DNA of 32,104 nucleotides from Campylobacterota bacterium. Its GTDB lineage: Bacteria; Campylobacterota; Campylobacteria; Campylobacterales; Sulfurovaceae. The stretch spans positions 1 through 32,104 of the forward strand of contig VCAW01000079.1 in NCBI GenBank assembly GCA_013607775.1. Reading direction: 5' to 3'. The position numbers and the translations under genes were made by a program. The notes under the pieces are model-generated. The model was not told the DNA's origin, did not search any database, and saw only the letters and a list, made by a program, of their open reading frames with translations. This document shows, in pieces, positions 26,710-32,104 of the stretch. Within the stretch, counting starts at the first letter, position 1. Every line of letters starts with the position of its first letter.

Positions 26710-29112
26710 TTACTCATTTTCACAGCGCATTCGCTTACGCCGTCTCATATACCAATACATAAAGCCACCACCAAGAAACAATCCACCCAATACCTGTACC
26801 CAAGCAGAGAGAAGTATACTTTTATGAACGATAGTTTTGTGCATGTCATTATCTATGTTTACACCTGCAAATTTCGCTGTATGCACCATGAGTGAGACTG
26901 CCAAGTCTTTGCTTGGGAGTTCTTTATGACATGCTAGACATGCGCCTTGACGGTCAAGTTTATCTAAGGTTTGTTTGTCAAGTGCTTGAGAGAGTTTCCA
27001 GTGGTTTCCTACTGTTTGCACCTGTGTACCATTTTCATCTATCATCACTGAGTAGTCATGCTTTAGATTTGGTATGGCAGGTATCTGCTCGTCCACTTGT
27101 TTGACCAAAAGTTTTTTTTGGGCATCCATGAGGTCGACAATGGTTGTCTTGCTCTGATCTGCAAAATACTTCCCACCATTAACACCTTTCCCTTGTGCTT
27201 TTAAGCTTGTATGACAACTCTCACAGGTACGTGACTTTTTACTTACAGTATGTGGTTGCACAGGAGACATCACGATGGAGTTTACTCCCTCTTTATCTGC
27301 TTTTACTGTACCATTGTTTTCTACACCTTTAAGCTTCCAAATGTGGTTTTGAAGCAAAGCATTGCCATCTTTACCTATGACAGTGAGTGTCACTTGACAT
27401 CCTGGAATTGTAGGAGAGATGCGTCCTTCTCCATTTTGAGAAAGAGCTGGGTCTTCCCAACGTAAGTAGGAACGTGTTTCTGTCACCTTTCCATCTACCA
27501 AGAAGTCTTTGAGGGTATCCACCTCTCCTGTTTTCCCATTGACATGGTGTTTCGATGCCGCCAGATAGTCTGGATTTTGTTTTCCTCCTGAGTAGTCTAC
27601 CTTCACATGACAACCATAACACTGTGGTGCCCATGTTGCATGGCAGGTGTAACACTCCAACTTATCCGTATGCGCTTCTATCTGATCCATCGCCACTAAA
27701 CCCTCTTTGGAGATTTTTTCTTCTTCTTTTAGAAGTTTAAGGGGTTTAAGTTCGATGTCTTTCCCTGAAGAGAGATGCATCAGTACCTTGTTGCCTTTAC
27801 GTACCGCCTTAGTCAGAGGGTTTCCTCTGGCTGAAAGTAAGAAACCATCTCCTCTCTCTTTAGGGATGGCACCTTGTTTCAAGTACTCTGCCAACGATTT
27901 GGTTGTACCTCTTGCTTTGCCTGTTTTAGGCGTGGTGGCAAACTCATCACTATAGCCTAATGGCAACTCCCAAGGGTATTTCTTCGTCGTTCCGTGGCAG
28001 TCTTGACACTCTATCTCCACAGCACCTAAGTTCGCACCTCTTGCAAAGCCATCTCCATGCATATCGTTAGAGGTATGACAGTCTTGACAGAGCATCCCTT
28101 TGGAGTAGTGTATATCCTCTGTAAGATGCAAATAACGCTTCGTATGTAACTTTGGTTGTCCATTACCTTGAGCGTCAAAGGTGGCTTTATACTCTGTCTC
28201 CATCAATCCTTGGTAACTTACCCCGATACGCTTACCACGGTTATGACATGTCGTACAGGTCTCTACAGGAATGCCTGAATAGTTCACATCATGCACAGAG
28301 ACTTTCACGTCACGAGAAGACTGAATAACATGCACCAACATATGCCCGTCTTCTTGTGTGGGGATACTCGTGTCTTTACCTTCATAAAGTCCTGCATTAG
28401 AATAAGGCACATGACAAGAAGCACAGCCTATCCCTCTGTAGTCTCCTCTTCTTTTTCGTCCTTTGCCCCCTGTGTGACAACGCAAACACTCTTGACGCAA
28501 ATAGGTATACACCGAAAGTGATGGATCTTTCTCTACCTCCTCGGCAGTAGGTGCCGCAGGTAGTTCTTTGGTTACATCAAGCATAGCTTGGGGTTCTTGT
28601 TTTTGGAGCTTTGCCATATAGGCTTTGTAAACCTCTGTACCTTGGCGTTCATGCAGTGACTTGGTACCAAAGTTTGTGTAGGTGTGCTTATACCCCTCTT
28701 TTGCACCAAATCCCCACATGGCACCGTGGATTTTCCCTTGCTCTGTTGCCATAAGGTTGTTCTCTTGGGCAGCTACTTGATTAGGGTGACACATCCCACA
28801 GGTATTTTTGTTTATCCATGGACTTGCAGGATAAGGGTAGTATTCTTTAGGGCCTTCGTGGGTTTTAAAATACGCCAAAGTCCCCTTATGTGCCTCTTCT
28901 TTTTGCGTCGCTTCGGGGTTACCTCCATGACAGACGATACAGTCATTTCCTTTTGCCCCTGCTTCATCTGCTTTTTGCAAAATGGCTTGCATCATGCCTG
29001 AGTTTTTATCACGAATATCTTTAATGCCTGCATGGCAGACAATACACTCATTTTGTAACTGCGCTACCAAAAGGTTTCCAAAAACTAAGAAAAAAAGGAT
29101 GATTATTTTCAT
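26710..29112 (-). CDS. Dodecahaem c-type cytochrome, membrane-anchored
   Basis: 800 residues from the ATG at 29112, chosen because AGGAG lies eight bases upstream; the GTG two codons earlier is too close to it. A signal peptide (MKIIILFFLVFGNLLVAQ) exports it. Twelve CxxCH haem sites can be counted: CIVCH twice, CGMCH, CLRCH, CASCH, CTTCH, CQDCH twice, CYTCH, CYGCH, CESCH and CLACH, spread along the chain with a haem-poor stretch of about 130 residues between the tenth and eleventh. Near the C-terminus SILLSAWVQVLGGLFLGGGF is a membrane span followed by a basic tail, so the body faces the periplasm. It should carry electrons or reduce an inorganic substrate; I cannot assign it to a named reductase. 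Confidence 0.88.
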   Translation of the reverse strand: MKIIILFFLVFGNLLVAQLQNECIVCHAGIKDIRDKNSGMMQAILQKADEAGAKGNDCIVCHGGNPEATQKEEAHKGTLAYFKTHEGPKEYYPYPASPWINKNTCGMCHPNQVAAQENNLMATEQGKIHGAMWGFGAKEGYKHTYTNFGTKSLHERQGTEVYKAYMAKLQKQEPQAMLDVTKELPAAPTAEEVEKDPSLSVYTYLRQECLRCHTGGKGRKRRGDYRGIGCASCHVPYSNAGLYEGKDTSIPTQEDGHMLVHVIQSSRDVKVSVHDVNYSGIPVETCTTCHNRGKRIGVSYQGLMETEYKATFDAQGNGQPKLHTKRYLHLTEDIHYSKGMLCQDCHTSNDMHGDGFARGANLGAVEIECQDCHGTTKKYPWELPLGYSDEFATTPKTGKARGTTKSLAEYLKQGAIPKERGDGFLLSARGNPLTKAVRKGNKVLMHLSSGKDIELKPLKLLKEEEKISKEGLVAMDQIEAHTDKLECYTCHATWAPQCYGCHVKVDYSGGKQNPDYLAASKHHVNGKTGEVDTLKDFLVDGKVTETRSYLRWEDPALSQNGEGRISPTIPGCQVTLTVIGKDGNALLQNHIWKLKGVENNGTVKADKEGVNSIVMSPVQPHTVSKKSRTCESCHTSLKAQGKGVNGGKYFADQSKTTIVDLMDAQKKLLVKQVDEQIPAIPNLKHDYSVMIDENGTQVQTVGNHWKLSQALDKQTLDKLDRQGACLACHKELPSKDLAVSLMVHTAKFAGVNIDNDMHKTIVHKSILLSAWVQVLGGLFLGGGFMYWYMRRRKRMRCENE

Positions 29113-29140
29113 CTTCACAACTCCTACACGAAAGTCTATT

Positions 29141-29146
29141 ATTATA
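29141..29146 (-). promoter_or_regulatory. -10 box of the cytochrome-lsr operon
   Basis: TATAAT on the minus strand (CTGCTATAATAATAG), 29-34 bases before the cytochrome ATG at 29112. No terminator is evident between the cytochrome and the three genes behind it, so all four may be read from here. Confidence 0.5.
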
Positions 29147-29179
29147 GCAGGTATTCATATTAGATTTACACGAATATGC

Positions 29180-29185
29180 TATAAT
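29180..29185 (+). promoter_or_regulatory. -10 box pointing toward the SurA-like gene
   Basis: TATAAT on the plus strand (ATGCTATAATTTAC), eight bases before the left end of the palindromic element at 29193. It is probably the original promoter of the SurA-like gene, now separated from it by about 200 bases of structured repeat. A TATAAA just right of the element (near 29398) could be a replacement. Confidence 0.4.
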
Positions 29186-29192
29186 TTACTAA

Positions 29193-29394
29193 TTGAACCC
29201 TCTAAATAACCTAGACATTCACAATGGGTTTTGCAAATGTAAGATTGTACAAGAGGTTTACAAGTCCTAGCCATAGCTAAGTCGCAGTAAATATCTTGTG
29301 CAAGATTGCGTTTGCAAAGCCCACCCTGCGGGCATCACTAGCTTTCGCCTAGGCTAGAGATGTTGTGAACATCTAGGTTATTTAGCGGGTTCAA
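29193..29394. repeat. MITE-like palindromic element, 202 bp
   Basis: The ends at 29193-29224 and 29363-29394 are inverted repeats of 32 bases with three mismatches, beginning TTGAACCC and sharing CTAAATAACCTAGA. Inside, 29225-29261 and a segment near 29288-29324 (TGGG-TTTGCAAA ... ACAAGA ... TTTAC) again pair imperfectly. The right arm carries an extra stretch of about 38 bases with its own small hairpins (GCCC/GGGC and CTAGC/GCTAG). There is no open frame of note. Size, terminal repeats and intergenic position fit a non-autonomous transposable element; a clear target duplication is not seen. It fills most of the 300-base gap between the cytochrome and the SurA-like gene. Confidence 0.68.
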
Positions 29395-29417
29395 CTCTAT
29401 AAAAACTGGACGTATGT

Positions 29418-30236
29418 ATGAAAAAACTTCTTTTACTTGGGTTTCTTGCCCTGTTCACATTTGCTCATGCAAAAATGGTAGATGGCATTGCATGTATTGT
29501 TGAGAGGGAGTGTATTACTTCTGCTGAAATACGTGCTATCCAAACACAATATTCTATCTCCAAAAAAGAGGCCCTCAATCTTCTTATACAAGACAGGTTA
29601 CAAAAATCTGCCATGAGAGATATTGTCATTGATGAAAAAGTGATTGATAGTAAGATATCAAGCATCGCTGCACAAAACAATCTTACTGTGCCTAAAATGC
29701 AGAAGATATTAAAAGAGCAAGGTACCTCTTGGGAAAAATACCGCTCAAGCATTAGAAATGCTATGAAAAAAGAGAAGTTTTTTCAAGAACATGTAGTCAA
29801 TACCATCCCCGAACCAAGTGAAGATGAGCTCAAACTCTACTATACAAACCATAAAGAGCAATTTATCTTGCCAAGTACGATAAACCTCATCGAGTATAGT
29901 GCTAAATCAGAGCAAAAAATGAAAGATTTTTTACGCACTAAAGATACAAAGAAAGTAAAAAGCCATCAAGTCACTAAGTCAACCAAAGATTTAAACCCTA
30001 CACTTCTTAGTACTATTTTACAAACACAAGACGGCTCATACACTCGTCCTTTTAATGCCGGGGACAAATATATCAGCTACAAAGTGCTTTCTAAAAGTGG
30101 TGAGATTACTATGCCTTTCGAGTCTGCTAGAGGTGCAGTTGCTGCAAGATGGAAAAAACAACAACAGACAAAAGCAATCAAAGATTATTTTGAAAAGCTT
30201 AAAACAAATGCTGACGTGCAATATATAAAAAGATAA
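29418..30236 (+). CDS. SurA-like periplasmic chaperone/prolyl isomerase
   Basis: 272 residues. Residues 1-18 are a signal peptide ([18 protein letters not shown]). The SurA N-terminal domain follows: [18 protein letters not shown], then [13 protein letters not shown], and a helical region up to about residue 120. [19 protein letters not shown] opens the C-terminal part, in which the parvulin domain is short and poorly conserved. C. jejuni Cj1289 is a SurA-like chaperone of the same size, and as here its gene lies shortly before dcd. It should help outer-membrane proteins fold. No strong ribosome binding site is seen beyond GGACG. It is followed by dcd after eight bases. Confidence 0.85.
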   Translation: MKKLLLLGFLALFTFAHAKMVDGIACIVERECITSAEIRAIQTQYSISKKEALNLLIQDRLQKSAMRDIVIDEKVIDSKISSIAAQNNLTVPKMQKILKEQGTSWEKYRSSIRNAMKKEKFFQEHVVNTIPEPSEDELKLYYTNHKEQFILPSTINLIEYSAKSEQKMKDFLRTKDTKKVKSHQVTKSTKDLNPTLLSTILQTQDGSYTRPFNAGDKYISYKVLSKSGEITMPFESARGAVAARWKKQQQTKAIKDYFEKLKTNADVQYIKR

Positions 30237-30244
30237 GGAAAAAC

Positions 30245-30814
30245 ATGGGATTAAAATCCGATAAGTGGATACGCGAAAAATCAATCAATGAAGCGATGAT
30301 AACACCTTTTTGTGAAGGTTTGGTAGGAGAGGGTGTTGTCTCCTATGGACTCAGTTCTTACGGGTATGACATTCGTGTCACAGATGAATTTAAAATCTTT
30401 ACCAATATCAATGCCGAAGTGGTAGATCCAAAAGATTTTAACGAAAACAATGTTGTTGACTTTAAAGGTGACATCTGTATTGTACCGCCTAACTCTTTTG
30501 CACTTGCTAGAACCGTTGAGTACTTTAAAATGCCTAAAGACACTTTGGCTATTTGTCTAGGTAAAAGTACCTATGCACGTTGTGGTATCATCGTTAATGT
30601 CACGCCATTTGAGCCAGGCTTTGAAGGGCATATTACCATCGAGATATCTAACACCACTCCACTACCTGCAAAAATCTATGCCAACGAGGGTATCGCACAA
30701 GTTCTTTTCCTTCAAGGAGATGAAGAGTGTGAAACAACCTATGCAGACAGACGTGGTAAGTACCAAAGTCAAACAGGTATCACATTACCAAGAATTCTCA
30801 AAAAAGACGTTTAG
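30245..30814 (+). CDS. dcd: dCTP deaminase
   Basis: Deaminates dCTP to dUTP for thymidylate synthesis, as a homotrimer in the cytoplasm. The 189 residues carry the family blocks: [10 protein letters not shown] near residue 37, a [13 protein letters not shown] stretch, [11 protein letters not shown] (catalytic-loop serine and arginine) and [15 protein letters not shown], which contains the catalytic glutamate. The C-terminal [10 protein letters not shown] closes over the nucleotide. It has the normal length. It starts at ATG 30245 after AAGGAAAAAC and is translated with the SurA-like gene. The stop codon lies inside a terminator hairpin. Confidence 0.96.
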   Translation: MGLKSDKWIREKSINEAMITPFCEGLVGEGVVSYGLSSYGYDIRVTDEFKIFTNINAEVVDPKDFNENNVVDFKGDICIVPPNSFALARTVEYFKMPKDTLAICLGKSTYARCGIIVNVTPFEPGFEGHITIEISNTTPLPAKIYANEGIAQVLFLQGDEECETTYADRRGKYQSQTGITLPRILKKDV

Positions 30815-30822
30815 TCTTTTTT
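30800..30822 (+). terminator. Intrinsic terminator overlapping the dcd stop codon
   Basis: AAAAAAGAC (30800-30808) and GTCTTTTTT (30814-30822) pair perfectly over nine bases around GTTTA, ending in a T-run. The TAG stop (30812-30814) sits in the loop and first stem base, so the ribosome stops on top of the hairpin. Confidence 0.7.
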
Positions 30823-30855
30823 AACTATAAATCACTCCCCTTAAGATAAATCTAT

Positions 30856-30861
30856 TATAAT
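30856..30861 (+). promoter_or_regulatory. -10 box of the BON-LysM gene
   Basis: TATAAT on the plus strand, 36-41 bases before the ATG at 30897 and just after the dcd terminator, so the BON-LysM gene is transcribed on its own. A good ribosome binding site, AAAGGGGAAAG, precedes the ATG. Confidence 0.5.
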
Positions 30862-30896
30862 TTATTACCATAAATTTTATATATAAAGGGGAAAGT

Positions 30897-31367
30897 ATGG
30901 CATTTTTTGATTTTTTAGGTAATGCAGGTAAAAAACTGCTCGGTAAAGGTGATGACAACGAAGCCATCAAAAATGAGATAGAATCTAGTTTTTCTGAACT
31001 TCCAGTGCAAGGTTTGGTTGTAGAGGTAGATGATGATACTGTTGCGCTAGGTGGTGTTGCTACAGATGGCGCAACAAAAGAAAAAGCGATTCTCATAGCA
31101 GGAAATGTTGAAGGCATCTCAAAAGTAAATGCTGACCAGCTGGTGACACTGACACAAATTTCTGAAGAGAATGTACGAGAAGAAGAGGTTTTTGAACCTG
31201 TATTCTACACCATTCAAAAAGGTGATACACTTTGGGGTATCTCTTCGGAGTTCTACGGAAACGGTAGTAAGTACCCTCTCATTGTAGAGGCCAATCTTGA
31301 AGTCATCAAAGACGCAGACCTCATCTATCCGGGTCAAGCGATTCGTATACCTGAACTTATCGTTTAG
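30897..31367 (+). CDS. kbp: BON and LysM domain protein, Kbp (YgaU)-like
   Basis: 156 residues, close to the 149 of E. coli Kbp/YgaU. The start MAFFDFLGNAGKKLLGKGDD matches the amphipathic N-terminus of that family, which has no signal peptide. A BON domain spans about 20-85 (VQGLVVEVDDDTVALGG, then VEGISKVNADQL), and a LysM domain spans about 102-152 (YTIQKGDTLWGISSEFYGNGSKYP, ending IYPGQAIRIPEL). In E. coli Kbp binds potassium and is induced by osmotic stress. The gene next to it is an MscS channel in convergent orientation, which may be coincidence but fits an osmotic theme. Stops are five bases apart. Confidence 0.88.
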   Translation: MAFFDFLGNAGKKLLGKGDDNEAIKNEIESSFSELPVQGLVVEVDDDTVALGGVATDGATKEKAILIAGNVEGISKVNADQLVTLTQISEENVREEEVFEPVFYTIQKGDTLWGISSEFYGNGSKYPLIVEANLEVIKDADLIYPGQAIRIPELIV

Positions 31368-31372
31368 GTACG

Positions 31373-32104
31373 CTACGCTTTCTCTTCATCCTCTTGATAA
31401 ATAGAGAGTGAAGGGAAAGCAAACTCCAAATGATTCTCTTCTAAAATATCCATAATTTTATACATCACATCTTCTTTTACTTTTAACCACTCATTCCAAT
31501 CTGTAGTTTTGGAAAAACAATAGACCAATATGTTGATACTTGATTCAGAAAACTCGTCCAAATAGACAAGTAAAGTTCTTTTTACTCCTAAAGAATCTTC
31601 TCTTGAAACAAGTTTTGCACTCTTGTTCAAACGTGCACTGTAACTTGTATTTTCTGTTGCTATACCTTTGTGCTCTTTAAGCATTTCACGAATAGCTTCA
31701 ATAGCTGTTGAGAGATCAGATGCTTTAGAATCATACTTCACGGCTAACTTCATTTTGATTCTACGCCCAATGACCCTTCTGCTCCAGTTCTTTACATCTC
31801 CATTTGCCAAAACGCCATTAGGAATAGAAATCATCGCATTATCAAAAGTACGCAGTGTTGTTACCCGTAAACCTATCTCTACCACCGTACCTTCTTTCCC
31901 ATCTACCACTATCCAATCACCTTGAGAAAACATATCACTCATCAGTATAGAGACTGTACCAAAAAAGTTTGCAAGACTCTCGCGTGCGGCCAAGGCTACT
32001 GCAAACCCCCCAATCCCCAGTCCAGAGAGTACTGCAGTAAGATTGACTCCGGCAAGATACAACACAAGCAATAGACCAAAAATGATAATAAGAAAATTAA
32101 TAAT
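31373..32104 (-). CDS. MscS-family mechanosensitive channel, N-terminus outside the window
   Basis: The open frame runs from the stop at 31373-31375 through the right edge, so only the C-terminal 243 or so residues are visible. They include the end of one membrane span (INFLIIIFGLLLVLYLAGVN) and the pore helix TM3, GLGIGGFAVALAARESLANFFGT, with its glycine/alanine pattern. The beta domain follows (GDWIVVDGKEGTVVEIGLRVTTLRTFDNAMISIPNG), then the alpha/beta vestibule. These are typical of larger MscS paralogues such as YbdG or YnaI. The protein lies in the inner membrane and releases solutes on hypo-osmotic shock. TTG and other starts inside the visible part are not the true start. Confidence 0.92.
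   Translation of the reverse strand: MINFLIIIFGLLLVLYLAGVNLTAVLSGLGIGGFAVALAARESLANFFGTVSILMSDMFSQGDWIVVDGKEGTVVEIGLRVTTLRTFDNAMISIPNGVLANGDVKNWSRRVIGRRIKMKLAVKYDSKASDLSTAIEAIREMLKEHKGIATENTSYSARLNKSAKLVSREDSLGVKRTLLVYLDEFSESSINILVYCFSKTTDWNEWLKVKEDVMYKIMDILEENHLEFAFPSLSIYQEDEEKA

Noticed and set aside
29363-29410. GGGTTCAA near the right end of the palindrome resembles a tRNA T-loop
   Set aside because: The flanking bases do not form the T-stem, and no acceptor, D or anticodon arm can be drawn. The same bases are explained by the terminal inverted repeat.

Overview
The window looks like chromosome of a Campylobacterota (Epsilonproteobacteria) species, most likely of the Sulfurovum/Sulfurimonas type. 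It is AT-rich with tightly packed, overlapping genes. It carries a PglB/PglC/PglE/PglF N-glycosylation set, a SurA-like chaperone of the C. jejuni Cj1289 kind followed by dcd, and a twelve-haem cytochrome. No genus can be fixed from the sequence alone.

Layout: (1) 21-1403 (-) is a GHKL-type ATPase gene broken by two single-base shifts. (2) 1404-1839 holds two divergent -10 boxes and a 36-aa membrane peptide (+), whose leader can fold in two competing ways, one hiding its ribosome binding site. (3) 1840-3869 (-) has gltX and a secreted ComEA-like helix-hairpin-helix protein with a lysine-rich tail, separated by a nested inverted repeat. (4) 3923-23590 (-) is one run of 18 genes joined by ATGA, GTGA or TAATG overlaps or gaps of a few bases, starting from a TATAAT box just upstream of the first gene. 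(5) 23653-29112 (-) holds a dodecahaem cytochrome, then an LsrG-like monooxygenase-fold protein, a class II aldolase and a frameshifted autoinducer-2 kinase (LsrK). (6) 29193-29394 is a MITE-like palindrome. (7) 29418-31367 (+) has the SurA-like protein, dcd and a BON-LysM protein. (8) An MscS channel gene (-) runs off the right edge.

The 18-gene run reads as a protein N-glycosylation locus. In transcription order: WbpA/B/D/E-like enzymes build UDP-GlcNAc(3NAc)A, and a WbpI-like epimerase probably turns it into the ManNAc(3NAc)A form. PglF and PglE make UDP-4-amino-4,6-dideoxy-GlcNAc. PglC starts the lipid-linked glycan, four glycosyltransferases extend it, a methyltransferase and a hexapeptide acyltransferase may decorate it, a Wzx-type flippase moves it across the membrane, and PglB (WWDYG) transfers it to protein. 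No PglK, PglD or Wzy polymerase is seen. An HPr-kinase-like ATPase of unknown role sits in the middle.

The strongest candidates for something undescribed are the LsrK/LsrG-like/aldolase operon behind a multihaem cytochrome (no LsrF, LsrR or Lsr transporter), the hybrid Pgl-Wbp-Wzx glycan locus, and the structured leader of the 36-aa peptide. Two unrelated genes carry single-base frameshifts, so base-calling error must be excluded before calling either a true pseudogene.
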